Shown here: positions 1 to 8,769 of the stretch, piece after piece
Layout: every line of letters starts with the position of its first letter
Numbering within the stretch: position 1 is the first letter of the stretch
Source of the DNA: G963668185 sp963668185
GTDB taxonomy: Bacteria > Chloroflexota > Dehalococcoidia > Lucifugimonadales > G963668185
Assembly: GCA_963668185.1 (NCBI GenBank)
Contig: OY764162.1
Location: 2,170,001 to 2,234,000, forward strand
DNA length: 64,000 nucleotides
Direction of reading: 5' to 3'
Program-made: the position numbers and the translations under genes
Notes under the pieces: model-generated
Told to the model about the DNA's origin: nothing
Database searches by the model: none
What the model saw: the letters and a program-made list of their open reading frames with translations, nothing else

Positions 1-80
1 GGCGCCGTATCGCGCACTGGGCGCGGGTGACGGAAGGAACGACGAGCGTGCTGGAGATCGCGTTCCGACCTGCTCCGTAG
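1..80 (+). CDS. C-terminal fragment of an unidentified gene cut by the window edge
   Basis: One forward frame is open from the left edge to a TAG at 78-80 and ends in Phe-Arg-Pro-Ala-Pro. The roughly 25 visible residues (RRIAHWARVTEGTTSV then LEIAF) look like an ordinary folded C-terminus, but they are too few to assign a family. The gene would converge on the nicotinate phosphoribosyltransferase gene 10 bp away. It may instead be a chance open frame. Confidence 0.4.
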   Translation, partial: RRIAHWARVTEGTTSVLEIAFRPAP

Positions 81-90
81 GAGCGCGTGG

Positions 91-1089
91 TCACATGACC
101 CGGTCGAGCCGTGGGCTTGGCGTCAGCCCAGGCACGCGGCCCCGCTTGGCGACGGGCCGCCCGTCGATCTCGTGGATGTGCGACCCGAAGCTGTTGGGCT
201 GCGCATTCGCGATGTACGTGCCGACGCCGAACTGGTCCACGGGCGCGCCGGAGGCCGCGAACTCGCCGATGCGGTGAGGATTCAGCCCGCCGGTGACCAT
301 GATCTCAACATGCCTGAAGCCTGCGTGGTCCAGGCGGGAACGCACCTCCGTTACCAGTTCGGTAGTAACGCCGCCCCGTTGCTTGGGGGTATCCAGCCTC
401 ACGCCTCGCAGTCTCTCCCGCAGGGAACGTGCAGTGTTGAGCGATTCCTCGGCTTCGTCCCTGAAGGTATCGACGAGAACGATTCGCGGGACCTCCTGCG
501 GCATGTGCCTGTCGAAGGCCTGCGCCGCCTTGATCGTGTCGCCGAGCAGCAGTGGAAGGGCGTGCGGCATGTTCCCGGCGGGAGTCACGCCAGCGAGCCT
601 GGCTCCCTGGATCGTCGAGCAAGACACGCAGCCCCCTACGATCGACGCGTAATCGATCTCGGCGGCAACGTTCGGGTGGACGTGGCGGGCGGCCGTTGAC
701 AGCACCGGCGTCCCCTGCGCCGCCCTGCTGCACTCCGCCGCGGCTGTCGCCCAGCCCGTGCTGGACGCCAGCATCCCGGTGATGGCCGTCTCGTACAGCC
801 CAAGCGAGCCGTACGGCGCCTTGATCCGCAGCGCCACCTCTCCGGCATCGACGCTCTCTCCCTCCTCGAGTGCCCAGACTTCGCTCCCCACGTCCGGGAG
901 TATTCTGGCCAGGAGCGCCTTGACCTCGGACAGCCCGCACAGAACGCCCCTGCGGGAGGCGGAGAACTCTATGAACACAACAGGGTTTATCCCCTCGTTG
1001 CGCAGGATCGTCAGTGTCCGCTGGTAGTACACGTCGGCAGTGTCTCCAGCCAGCAGAGATCGCCTTATGTTGAAGTCAGGGTTGGTCAT
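91..1089 (-). CDS. Nicotinate phosphoribosyltransferase, short form
   Basis: A 332-residue protein that should convert nicotinate and PRPP to nicotinate mononucleotide in cytoplasmic NAD salvage. It has the quinolinate/nicotinate phosphoribosyltransferase fold: an N-terminal open-faced domain with a lipoyl-like fold (about 1-110), then the barrel. Visible motifs include STAARHVHPN (substrate/PRPP region), GNMPHALPLL, IVLVDTFRDEAEES and VTGGLNPHRIGEFAASG, followed by VDQFGVGTY, the classic phosphate-binding end of the family. It is shorter than E. coli PncB (about 400 residues) and matches the archaeal/Thermoplasma-like short class. The ATG start is supported by the expected short N-terminus. 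A nicotinamidase-like hydrolase lies 28 bp upstream on the same strand, so the two probably form a salvage operon from nicotinamide to NaMN. Confidence 0.88.
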   Translation of the reverse strand: MTNPDFNIRRSLLAGDTADVYYQRTLTILRNEGINPVVFIEFSASRRGVLCGLSEVKALLARILPDVGSEVWALEEGESVDAGEVALRIKAPYGSLGLYETAITGMLASSTGWATAAAECSRAAQGTPVLSTAARHVHPNVAAEIDYASIVGGCVSCSTIQGARLAGVTPAGNMPHALPLLLGDTIKAAQAFDRHMPQEVPRIVLVDTFRDEAEESLNTARSLRERLRGVRLDTPKQRGGVTTELVTEVRSRLDHAGFRHVEIMVTGGLNPHRIGEFAASGAPVDQFGVGTYIANAQPNSFGSHIHEIDGRPVAKRGRVPGLTPSPRLDRVM

Positions 1090-1117
1090 AAACGACTAAG
1101 GCTGAATCGTTCGGCGG

Positions 1118-1648
1118 TTATGGGATCGCTGGGTCCGTAAGCTTCACGCCCAGGATGTCGCGGGCATGGTCGAGGGCGTAACGGTGGGCCTCCTCGTTGA
1201 AGCTCGCGACGCAGTCAACCGGAATCTCCACGGGGTAGTCCCGGTTTCGGGCGTCCGCCGCGGTGTGCATTACGCAAATGTCTGTGCAGACTCCTACGAT
1301 GACCAGCTTGTCAGGGCCTAATCCGGCCAGCCGCTCCTCCAGGTCGGTGTTGAAGAACCCGCTGTACCGGTTCTTCGGAATGTAAGCCCCGTCGAACTCC
1401 GCAAGCTCTCCGATGACCCGCGTCTCATCCGTCCCCTTTACGCAGTGGACGGGAAACATCTCGAACTCGAGGTCGTCCGGGTCGTGGTTGTCGGCTACGA
1501 AGAAGACGCGCGAGCCGGCGGCGGTCTCCCGCTTCAGGAGATCGACAACCCTGGGGATGATCCGGCGGCTGTCATCGCCGCAGTACAGGTTGTGCCCCGG
1601 CTCCAGGAAACCAACGAGCATATCGACGACTATCACTGCGTTTGCCAT
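1118..1648 (-). CDS. Isochorismatase-family cysteine hydrolase, probable nicotinamidase
   Basis: A 176-residue isochorismatase-fold hydrolase. It opens with MANAVIVVDMLVGF, which carries the first catalytic Asp, and has the nucleophile segment VIVGVCTDICVMHTA with the conserved cis-peptide and Cys. A Lys in the IPKNRYSGF stretch is the likely third catalytic residue. Metal-binding Asp/His residues appear in VADNHDPDD. Length is normal for PncA-type enzymes. Because it immediately precedes a nicotinate phosphoribosyltransferase gene, nicotinamide is the most likely substrate (nicotinamide to nicotinate). Other isochorismatase-like amidases cannot be excluded from sequence alone. The ATG start is clear and no promoter was recognised upstream. 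Confidence 0.82.
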   Translation of the reverse strand: MANAVIVVDMLVGFLEPGHNLYCGDDSRRIIPRVVDLLKRETAAGSRVFFVADNHDPDDLEFEMFPVHCVKGTDETRVIGELAEFDGAYIPKNRYSGFFNTDLEERLAGLGPDKLVIVGVCTDICVMHTAADARNRDYPVEIPVDCVASFNEEAHRYALDHARDILGVKLTDPAIP

Positions 1649-1721
1649 ATCTGGAAGTTAGAGTGACAGATTTCTCGGCGCAACGCAACGACCTGCCCCC
1701 GCAAGGCCCTCCGCGCGGCTC

Positions 1722-2468
1722 TCACCCCGTCCGCTCGATGCCCCTTACGGCGCGGCGCAGCCCGCCGAAGCGCATCCGCAGCAGCCCCTTGAAGTCAGTC
1801 CACGCCGTGCTGAGGATTCGCACCCTCGTGTCCGGATCGTCCGTCCAGGAAACGGGCGTCTCTTCTATCGGGTAGTCCGCCTTCTCGGCCACCAGCAGCA
1901 TCTCCGTGTCGAAGAACCAGCCGTTGTCTTCAATCACAGGAACTAGGTCGTCGGCTGCCCTCCGGCTGACAGCCTTGAACCCGCACTGCGCGTCCCGGAA
2001 GCGCGTCATGAACATGGCGCGGATCAGCAGATTGTATGCGCGCGAGATGATCTCTCGCTTGAGAGTGCGGCCCGTGACGCGCGCTCCGGCGCAGAGCCGG
2101 GAGCCTATCGCGACCTCGCACCGCCCGGCCTCGATCGCGCCGACGAGTGCCGGAAACGCCGCGAGGTCGGTGGACAGGTCCACGTCCATGTACGCCACGG
2201 CGTCGGCTTGTGAGGCGCGCCACGCCGCCTTCAGCGCCCTGCCCCTACCACGCTGCTCCAGCCGCAGGTAACTCACGTCGTCGAACGTGTCGGCGAGCCG
2301 GCCGCCGATGCTGGGCGTGGAGTCGGTCGAGCCGTTGTCGGCAATGACTACGCGCCAGTCCACGCGGCCCATTTCGCGGGACAGGAACGCTCGAAGCCTG
2401 TCCACGCTGTCCTCGAGGACGCGCTCCTCGTTAAGGACCGGTATGACTATGTCAACGGAGAAACGGAT
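1722..2468 (-). CDS. Family 2 glycosyltransferase (dolichol-phosphate mannosyltransferase-like), start codon unresolved
   Basis: A GT-A fold family 2 transferase of roughly 248 residues, likely moving a sugar from an NDP-sugar to a lipid or polysaccharide acceptor at the inner membrane face. The conserved first strand VDIVIPVLNEERVLEDSV is encoded at 2406-2456, upstream of the first canonical start (GTG, 2405). A start at 2405 would therefore delete the nucleotide-binding strand. Next come VVIADNGSTDSTP, the metal-binding VAYMDVDLSTD (DxD) and the acceptor-loop Asp region near FRDAQCGFKAVS. The frame is open upstream only as far as a family C repeat (2478-2510), with no ATG, GTG or TTG. The coordinate given uses ATC at 2466-2468 as the latest plausible non-canonical start. 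No transmembrane C-terminal domain follows. Confidence 0.75.
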   Translation of the reverse strand: MRFSVDIVIPVLNEERVLEDSVDRLRAFLSREMGRVDWRVVIADNGSTDSTPSIGGRLADTFDDVSYLRLEQRGRGRALKAAWRASQADAVAYMDVDLSTDLAAFPALVGAIEAGRCEVAIGSRLCAGARVTGRTLKREIISRAYNLLIRAMFMTRFRDAQCGFKAVSRRAADDLVPVIEDNGWFFDTEMLLVAEKADYPIEETPVSWTDDPDTRVRILSTAWTDFKGLLRMRFGGLRRAVRGIERTG

Positions 2469-2477
2469 GGGGTTCTG

Positions 2478-2512
2478 TTTCGTTCGTGGTGAGCCTGTCG
2501 AACCATGAGGGG
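2478..2512. repeat. Family C' repeat abutting the glycosyltransferase 5' end
   Basis: Contains TTCGTGGTGAGCCTGTCGAA followed by CCATGAG. A second copy lies at 2665-2697 and further copies near 30006-30036 and 63765-63788. The repeat ends about 10 bp from the first conserved codons of the glycosyltransferase. Confidence 0.8.
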
Positions 2513-2523
2513 ACTGCTGGTCG

Positions 2524-2637
2524 CTACACGACCGCCGCGATGATCAAAATCGCCGCCGCGAGGCCGTAGCCCGCTCCCCCGAAGATGGCAAGCGTCAACA
2601 GGCCTGGCCCCCACTTCAGCATACGCTCGATGTTCAA
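2524..2637 (-). CDS. Possible 37-residue single-span membrane peptide
   Basis: A short frame starting with TTG at 2635-2637 and ending with TAG at 2524-2526. An AAGGAG Shine-Dalgarno sequence (complement of 2647-2652) sits nine bases upstream. The product begins MNIERMLKWGPG and continues into an uninterrupted hydrophobic helix rich in Leu, Ile, Ala, Gly and Val to the C-terminus, about 25 residues, typical of a single transmembrane segment. No family is recognised. It lies in the 340-bp space between the glycosyltransferase and the oxidoreductase, between two copies of the same repeat. The good ribosome binding site and clean helix support translation; the TTG start and tiny size weaken it. 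Confidence 0.5.
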   Translation of the reverse strand: MNIERMLKWGPGLLTLAIFGGAGYGLAAAILIIAAVV

Positions 2638-2664
2638 TTGACTGGACTCCTTATGCGCTTCCGT

Positions 2665-2697
2665 TCCGTTCGTGGTGAGCCTGTCGAACCATGAGCG
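2665..2697. repeat. Family C' repeat, second copy
   Basis: Same TTCGTGGTGAGCCTGTCGAA core and CCATGAG tail as at 2478-2512. The two copies are directly repeated and bracket the small membrane ORF. Confidence 0.8.
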
Positions 2698-2805
2698 GGA
2701 CTCAATCGCGCCCCGCCTCCCTGTCCACTTTAATGTATCCTACCAGCCATCGCCCATCCAGCCAAAGTCGGCGCACGCAAACTTCACACCACTTGGAGGA
2801 TCGAC

Positions 2806-3987
2806 ATGGCCACAACCATCGACAGCGCGGACGTTGTAGTCGTAGGCGGCGGAGTCTCCGGACTGAGTTCCGCGTGGTGGCTCGCGCAGAACGATGTGGA
2901 CGTGCTCCTCATCGAGAAGGAGATCGTGGGCTGGGAGGCCTCGGGGCGCAACGGCGGCCTGTTCGGTCATCGCGGCGTGTCGCCCGTCGGCGACCTCGGC
3001 CGGGTGGAGGAAGAGCTATGGCCGTCGATGGACGACAGACTCGGCTATCCCACAGAGACCTGCCTGGGCAGCATTCGCATCGCACTCACCGACGAGGACT
3101 GGGACGAGATGCTGGACTCGGCGCGGCAGGCGGAAGCCTTGGGCGTGGACTACGAGATCATGGACAACGCCTCCGTCCGTGAAGCGATGCCGATCGTCGC
3201 GCCGGGCGTGCGCGGCGGCGTGCTCCGGCGCGCGGCGGGCCACGCGAACCCCCAGCGCACGTGCCAGGCCTACGCGTGGGCGCTGCTGGACCTCGGCGGC
3301 CGCATCTACCAGCACACCACCGTCACCGGCTTCACGGTGGAAAGCAACAAGGTCACGACGGTGCACACCGATCAGGGCGACTTGGGCGCAGGCTTCGTCG
3401 TGTGCGCCGCCGGCCCACAGACCGGCGTGCTCGCCGAGTCCGTCGGCGCGTTTGTGCCCGTGGCCCCCGGCCGGCCTGAGATCATTGTCACGGCCCCGCT
3501 GGAGCGCATGTGGCAGGGCGGCTTCAGCGGCAACGGCCTGTACGGTCGCCAGACCGAGCGGGGCAACCTCGCGTACGGCGGCGGCTGGCACGAGTGGATC
3601 GATGTGGACCTCGGCACGCCGGAGAAGCCGAACACGCCCCTCGTGAGGAACGTCTCCCGCCGGGTGGGCGAGATGTTCCCCGGAGCCGCCGACGTGCCGG
3701 TCATCAGGAGTTGGGCCTGCGTGGTGGAGCAGACGCCCGACTACTACCCGATCATCGACGTGCTCAGCAGCCCGGAGAACTTCCTGGTCTGCACGATGTC
3801 GGGCGACGGCTTCGGACTCTCGCCCGCCACCGGCATGGCCGTCGCTGACCTCGTCATGCACGGCGAAACCCCGATCGATATCGACGGCCTCCGGCTGAGC
3901 AGGTTCGCCGACGTGCCCGCCGACTGGCGCGAGAAACGCAACTGGGTCCCCGGCGCGGACACCGGCCAGCGGGACTACGCCCTCTAA
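2806..3987 (+). CDS. FAD-dependent oxidoreductase, DAO (glycine/sarcosine oxidase-like) family
   Basis: A 393-residue flavoprotein of the D-amino-acid oxidase superfamily. The Rossmann dinucleotide motif VVVGGGVSGLSSAWWLA is at about residues 11-27, followed by an acidic strand end (LLIEKE) for the FAD ribose and by SGRNGG, a hallmark of the DAO group. A C-terminal FAD-contact segment, MSGDGFGLSPATGMAVADL, is near 340-360. Such enzymes oxidise secondary or tertiary amines (N-methyl or D-amino acids); the substrate cannot be read from sequence. GGAGG lies about 8 bp before the ATG. It stands alone between convergent or divergent neighbours, with no visible partner subunit. Confidence 0.85.
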   Translation: MATTIDSADVVVVGGGVSGLSSAWWLAQNDVDVLLIEKEIVGWEASGRNGGLFGHRGVSPVGDLGRVEEELWPSMDDRLGYPTETCLGSIRIALTDEDWDEMLDSARQAEALGVDYEIMDNASVREAMPIVAPGVRGGVLRRAAGHANPQRTCQAYAWALLDLGGRIYQHTTVTGFTVESNKVTTVHTDQGDLGAGFVVCAAGPQTGVLAESVGAFVPVAPGRPEIIVTAPLERMWQGGFSGNGLYGRQTERGNLAYGGGWHEWIDVDLGTPEKPNTPLVRNVSRRVGEMFPGAADVPVIRSWACVVEQTPDYYPIIDVLSSPENFLVCTMSGDGFGLSPATGMAVADLVMHGETPIDIDGLRLSRFADVPADWREKRNWVPGADTGQRDYAL

Positions 3988-4005
3988 GGCCAACGCGCCG
4001 CGGCG

Positions 4006-6321
4006 CTATGACCCGTCGTCGGGCTCCATCTGCTCAAGAATATCCCTGAAGTGCCGCTCCGCCTCCGCGTACTCCGCCAGGTAGGCGTCTATAACCGCCC
4101 GCGCCCCTTCGAAGTCGCTCTCCAGCATGTGCTGGATCGCCACTCCCCTCACGGACTCGTACCTGCCCGGCGCGAGTTCGTTCGCCTCCCTGAGCAGCTC
4201 GCCCGCCCTCGCGAGGTAGCCCGGATCGAGGAGCCGCCCGGCGTGGTACACCGAGGCCGCGCCGATGTGGATTCGCCACTCCTCCGGCTCCTTGCTCAGG
4301 CCGTCCGCCAGCGCCTGCTCTACAGAAGCGATCACCGCTAACGCCTCCTCCCGCGAGAGCGACTGCAACTCCGAGGCCGCGCGCCCGAACATGGTTATAC
4401 GGGGGTAATTGCCCAGGGGCGGGAACGCGTCCACCGCGCGCTCGAACGCCTCCACCTTCGCCAGCCCCGGCGTGGTGAAGGCGTGCGCGTCGTACGTGGC
4501 CATGCCCCCGGCAAACGGGCGCGCAACGAGGAAGAAGACTGCAAGGCCGACGATGACGACGGTCACAACCGCCGCGCCCCTGTACGCAGTCTCGGACCGG
4601 AAGATGGTCGCCACGCGGACGAGAATCGATGGAGCGCCTGGGGTGGAAACGTCGGTATCCTCGCCGATGATCACCGGGTCCCGCGTCGTTTCCAGGAATC
4701 CAGCGTACCCGAACAGAAGCAGGAACCAGACCACGGTCCCCGGCGTGTCGAACAGGAAGAGGTTCTGGATGAAGTACGCCGCCGCGGCACCTCCGAGGAG
4801 GACGGTCAAGGGCTGCTCGCGCGCCGTCTGCCTCCTTGCTCTGCGGAAGAAGACCGCGGCCAGCAGTACCCATATCATCGAGTACGATGCGAACCCCAGC
4901 ACCCCCTTGGTGGTCAGCTCCTCGATCAGCTTGTTATGCGCCTGGTCGAACGACTCGGCGACGCTGCTGGCCGTCTCTGCCGAAACGTGCCTGTCGTACG
5001 CGATCGTGTAGTTCTCCGGCCCCCAACCCAGTATCGGCCTGTCGGCGTATGCCCTTAGCCCGGTCAGCGCGGACGACGTCCGGCCTTGCACGCTCTTGTC
5101 GTCCGGCCCGATCCTCAGCAGGCGGTCCACGATCGTGCTCCGGTCGCGCACCGCCTCGACCGGCGGCGTGTTTCGCGCCGCGTACACCAGCAGGGGCGCG
5201 ATAATCAGGAACGCGAGCGCGCCGGCGCAGGCCAGCCGGCCCACGCGCGCCTTGCCGATGAATGCGTACACGAAGGCCGACGCCGCGAGGGCGCCGATCA
5301 GTCCGACTGCCGCGCCCCTGGTCCCGCTCAGCGCGATCAGGTACAGGCTCAACGCTATCGAGACCATCCAGAACACGCGCCACCAGCACCCCCGGCGCGA
5401 ACTCTGAACGTAGTAGCTTGCACCGAACGCGGCCAGCACAGCCGCCATCAGCCAGAACAGCGGCGTCGTGCCGAAAACGACGGCCAGCAGCCAGGCCAGG
5501 ACGATAGCGGCCAGCCACGCGCCGGCCCACACCGGCGCGCTCAGCGTCGGAAACATCCGTCGCTCGCCTGTGCGCCGCCGCCTTCGCCCCCGTCCTCTGC
5601 CCCGCCTGGGTTCTCTCGGCTGCGGCCGGGGCGCCGGTTCGGCCGGCGGGTTGCAGTACGAGTGCGTAAGGAAAGCGCCGGCCACAAGGACGCAGATGAG
5701 CATGTAGGAGCCGATGTAAGTCGGGTTCCCCAGCAGGGAATAGACCCGCCTCTGGGCCTGGATATAGGGCGCAAGCTCGATCCCCTCGCTCTGCGCCAGG
5801 CCCGCCATCGCCAGCACGACGCCGACCCCCAGGCCGAGGTTCAGCACGGCCCGCCAGTCCGGCCGCGTCCTGTACACGGAGACCAGCATCCACGCGTACA
5901 CGGCCCAGTGGGCCACCGCCATAAACCCCTGCATCCGCTCGTACGTCGACCAGATCGAACGCTGAGACGATACGCCCGCCAGCGCCGCCGCCAGCGTTAT
6001 CGCCGTGTACGCAGCGAACGCGGCCAGGAGCCAGGAGCGGGGCACGGCGTAGCTTGGATTCCGCAGGCAGACGAGCACCCAGAGACCGAAGGCGATCTCC
6101 GTGAGGAAATACGTGAAGAGCGCCTTGCCCACCACGAACGGGAACACCGTGTCCGGCAGAAGCCAGCTGACCTCCGGCGCGACGTCGAACGGCAGCAGGC
6201 GCGACGTGACGACCAGCGGCGTCAGGATGACGAGCGCAAGCAGCGCCTTGATCGTCCGCAGCAGCGCAGTCTCGATCTGAGCGTCGGAGATTGTCTGTGC
6301 CGATGTCACTGTGTCCCCCAT
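4006..6321 (-). CDS. O-antigen ligase/polymerase-like polytopic membrane protein
   Basis: A 771-residue integral membrane protein. About 12 hydrophobic segments run through residues 30-440 and again near 505-590, broken by a basic cytoplasmic loop at about 240-255 (RRGRGRGRRRRRTGERR). The periplasmic loop GRTSSALTGLRAYADRPILGWG to YDRHV, then FDQAHNKLIEELTTKGVLG, is the signature of the Wzy_C/O-antigen ligase family: Arg, then GWGPENY, then His-Asn. A soluble C-terminal segment of about 170 residues is helical and TPR-like (ALAVIASVEQALADGLSKE). It probably joins or polymerises lipid-linked glycans. ATG at 6321 is preferred because GAGG sits nine bases upstream; ATG 6327 and TTG 6336 are alternatives. 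Confidence 0.83.
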   Translation of the reverse strand: MGDTVTSAQTISDAQIETALLRTIKALLALVILTPLVVTSRLLPFDVAPEVSWLLPDTVFPFVVGKALFTYFLTEIAFGLWVLVCLRNPSYAVPRSWLLAAFAAYTAITLAAALAGVSSQRSIWSTYERMQGFMAVAHWAVYAWMLVSVYRTRPDWRAVLNLGLGVGVVLAMAGLAQSEGIELAPYIQAQRRVYSLLGNPTYIGSYMLICVLVAGAFLTHSYCNPPAEPAPRPQPREPRRGRGRGRRRRRTGERRMFPTLSAPVWAGAWLAAIVLAWLLAVVFGTTPLFWLMAAVLAAFGASYYVQSSRRGCWWRVFWMVSIALSLYLIALSGTRGAAVGLIGALAASAFVYAFIGKARVGRLACAGALAFLIIAPLLVYAARNTPPVEAVRDRSTIVDRLLRIGPDDKSVQGRTSSALTGLRAYADRPILGWGPENYTIAYDRHVSAETASSVAESFDQAHNKLIEELTTKGVLGFASYSMIWVLLAAVFFRRARRQTAREQPLTVLLGGAAAAYFIQNLFLFDTPGTVVWFLLLFGYAGFLETTRDPVIIGEDTDVSTPGAPSILVRVATIFRSETAYRGAAVVTVVIVGLAVFFLVARPFAGGMATYDAHAFTTPGLAKVEAFERAVDAFPPLGNYPRITMFGRAASELQSLSREEALAVIASVEQALADGLSKEPEEWRIHIGAASVYHAGRLLDPGYLARAGELLREANELAPGRYESVRGVAIQHMLESDFEGARAVIDAYLAEYAEAERHFRDILEQMEPDDGS

Positions 6322-6451
6322 TTGCATGGGCCTCAAAAGGCGAGCTATCTGTACCGGTCAACGGCAGATACATTAACAGGTAAGGGCGCGAACCGTTGCC
6401 CATGAGATAGCATTGGCAACTCTCAACTCGCCCCACGGAGCCGCAGCAGAT

Positions 6452-7603
6452 ATGCCTGAGTCCCTTACACAGGAGCAGCAAGACCTCAGGGACCGCGTCA
6501 CCGCGTTCATGCAGGATGAGGTCAGACCCCTGGAAGATTCGATTGACGCCAATGAAGCCGTCCCCGAAGAAATCCGTCGGCAGGTGCGGGAGCGCTCCCG
6601 GGCCGCGGGCATCTACGGCCTCACGCAGCCCGTCGAGTACGGCGGCGCATACGCGGGCGCAATGGCCCTCGTGGTCGCGCGGGAGGCCGTCGCCGCCGCG
6701 AACTCACGGCTGTCCAACTGCGTGTTCGGGCCGGGGCCGGGCGTGCTCCACGCCGCCGAAGGAGACCTCAGGGAACGTTACCTCATGCCCCTGATGAGGG
6801 GAGAGTTGCGAGGCGCGTGGGCGTTCACCGAAGGCGCGCCCACGGGCGAGTCCCACAGGCCGACCTGGGCCGAGCGCGAGGGCGGCACGCTGGTAGTCAC
6901 CGGACGCAAGGCATACGTCACCGGCGGCGCGCAGGCCGACTTCTTCGCGGCGGTCGTCAACATCGAGGCGTTGGACGGCGCTCCAGGCGGGCCGGCCGTG
7001 CTGCTGATCGACAGGGACGCGCCCGGCCTTTCCATAGAGCGCGAGTTCACCAGCATGGACGGCAGCGGCCACGTGGAGCTGCGCCTTGACCGCGCCCGTG
7101 TTCCCGCCGGCAACATCGTGGGCCGCGTCGGCGAGGGAATGCCCCGGGCGCTGAACACGATCAGCGAGGAGCGCATCGGGTCCGCCGCGCACGCCACCGG
7201 ACTGGCGTTGTGGGCTGTCAAGCACGTCACAGGCCACGTCACAAGACCGCACCGCTCCGGCACGCCGCTGGCCGACCGTGACGGCGTCCGCCTGCGGTAC
7301 GCCGACATGCGCATCGAGACCTACGCGGCGCGCTCGATGCTCTACAGGACCGCCCGCATCCTCGACTCCGGGGACGCGGCGATCAACGAGATCATCGCCG
7401 CCAAGGTGTTCTGCACAGAGACGGCGGGGCGCGTAGTGGACCAGGCCGTGCAACTGACCGGCGGGCAGGCGCTCGTCACCGGCCATCCGCTGGAGCGGCT
7501 CTACCGCGAGGTCAGGTCCATGCGGCTGGCCGGCGGCGCATCCGACATCCTGCGCCTGAACATAGCCCGCGGCCTCTTCGAGTTCAAAGCCGGCCGCCTG
7601 TAG
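6452..7603 (+). CDS. Acyl-CoA dehydrogenase family flavoprotein
   Basis: A 383-residue acyl-CoA dehydrogenase fold. It has the helical N-domain (LTQEQQDLRDRVTAFMQDEV), the middle beta domain with AWAFTEGAPTGESHRPTWAE and VTGRKAYVTGGAQADFF (FAD/substrate loop), and the helical C-domain with QLTGGQALVTGHPLERLYREV and the terminal MRLAGGASDILRLNIARGL. The catalytic Glu position of the C-domain (GGASDI/EE region) is not conserved as in short-chain enzymes, so the substrate is open. Start chosen at ATG 6452 because ACGGAG is 11 bp upstream and the family begins there; an in-frame TTG at 6413 would add 13 residues. The gene is divergent from the ligase-like gene. Confidence 0.85.
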   Translation: MPESLTQEQQDLRDRVTAFMQDEVRPLEDSIDANEAVPEEIRRQVRERSRAAGIYGLTQPVEYGGAYAGAMALVVAREAVAAANSRLSNCVFGPGPGVLHAAEGDLRERYLMPLMRGELRGAWAFTEGAPTGESHRPTWAEREGGTLVVTGRKAYVTGGAQADFFAAVVNIEALDGAPGGPAVLLIDRDAPGLSIEREFTSMDGSGHVELRLDRARVPAGNIVGRVGEGMPRALNTISEERIGSAAHATGLALWAVKHVTGHVTRPHRSGTPLADRDGVRLRYADMRIETYAARSMLYRTARILDSGDAAINEIIAAKVFCTETAGRVVDQAVQLTGGQALVTGHPLERLYREVRSMRLAGGASDILRLNIARGLFEFKAGRL

Positions 7604-7617
7604 CAGGGCCCCGCCGC

Positions 7618-8622
7618 CTACGAGTGCAGCTCAATAACGTCCCGGTCCGCCAGCTCGTGGGCCCGTCCGACCCTCTGCGCGTCGAACTTGCCCGACTCGC
7701 CCCACAGCACCGCGTACTTGAGGCCCTCGCCAAGCTCGTTGTGGAGCTCGCGCGCCGCTCGCATCACCGTGCTCCCCATAGGCAGCACCAGCGGGCGCTC
7801 CCGCTCGAACTCCTCCAGCTTCAGCCTCGGAGACTTCGGATAGACGCGAATCACACCGAGCGCCTGGAAGATCGCCTCCGCCAGCTCGTCGATGCCCACC
7901 TCTTCGAGCGCGCTCGTCATGATCACGGGAAAGCCGCCCTCGAACTCCTGCTCCAGTTGCTGAAAGCTGTCCAGCGCGCCGTCCATGTCCGCCTTGTTCG
8001 CCGCGATGATGACCGGCTTGGACAGCGCGGGCTCCTCCGCCGAGCCGCTCTCCCCCGGCGCCAGCAGGTCGAAGCCCCACTGCTCCAGCAGCGCGCACGC
8101 CTCCCTTGCCTGCCCCGCGGGGTCGTTCGTGAGGTCCACCACCAGCACGAACGCGTCCGACGTGCGAAGCAGCCCGTACAGCCGGCTGTGCAGGTGCGGG
8201 TACGACGTGGGCGGCGTGTCGATGAACTGGAACAGCACGTCCTCGTATGGCAGCATCCCCTGCGCCGGCTCCTGCGTGCTTGGAAAGTACAGCCCGCCCC
8301 TCGCGCCGGCCCCCGTCGCCTTCGCAAGCAGCGACGTCTTGCCCGCGTTGGCCGGCCCGACGAGCGTCGCCCTGCCGCCCCCCTCCTTGGGCAGCGAGAA
8401 CAGGTCCACCCGGCCGGTCTTCGGCCCCTTGGACGGAGCGGCAAGCTCGTCCATGAGCTTGGACATACGCGCCCTGAGTTGCGCGCGCAGGTGGTCCGTC
8501 CCCTTGTGCTTGGGGACTATCGCCAGCATCTCCTGAAGCACGGCCACCTTCGCCTGCGGAGACCTGGCCTCCCGAAACCGCTGCTCCGCCTCCCGGTACT
8601 GAGGCGGTACATTCGTAGGCAT
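7618..8622 (-). CDS. GTPase with TGS domain (DRG/Obg-like)
   Basis: A 334-residue GTP-binding protein. An N-terminal helical segment (about 1-80, FREARSPQAKVAVLQEML) precedes the G domain: G1 ATLVGPANAGKTSLLAK, G3 near FQFIDTPPTS (DxPP rather than DxxG, as in DRG proteins), G4 IIAANKAD and G5-like MTSALEEVG. The C-terminal 70 residues, IRVYPKSPRLKLEEFERERP through VLPMGSTVMRAARELHNELG, form a TGS domain as in DRG, RelA and ThrRS. DRG-like proteins act with ribosomes. A free-standing bacterial DRG is less usual than ObgE; the order of domains and the TGS domain make DRG the better description. Convergent with the acyl-CoA dehydrogenase, 14 bp apart. Confidence 0.85.
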   Translation of the reverse strand: MPTNVPPQYREAEQRFREARSPQAKVAVLQEMLAIVPKHKGTDHLRAQLRARMSKLMDELAAPSKGPKTGRVDLFSLPKEGGGRATLVGPANAGKTSLLAKATGAGARGGLYFPSTQEPAQGMLPYEDVLFQFIDTPPTSYPHLHSRLYGLLRTSDAFVLVVDLTNDPAGQAREACALLEQWGFDLLAPGESGSAEEPALSKPVIIAANKADMDGALDSFQQLEQEFEGGFPVIMTSALEEVGIDELAEAIFQALGVIRVYPKSPRLKLEEFERERPLVLPMGSTVMRAARELHNELGEGLKYAVLWGESGKFDAQRVGRAHELADRDVIELHS

Positions 8623-8769
8623 AGCTACATACTAGCAGGCGAGGCGCCGCCCTGCGTGACGGCAATTGCAGACACAGGCGTGACTACGAACCGTTAGAGT
8701 CGCGCGGCTCGACAAGCGTGGAGTTGACACAGACCTTCAGATGGCGCAGCATTCCAGTAAGACTCGATA

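Noticed and set aside
5086..6405. 439-codon forward frame opposite the O-antigen-ligase-like gene
   Set aside because: Highly Arg/Gln/His-rich shadow of a membrane protein gene.
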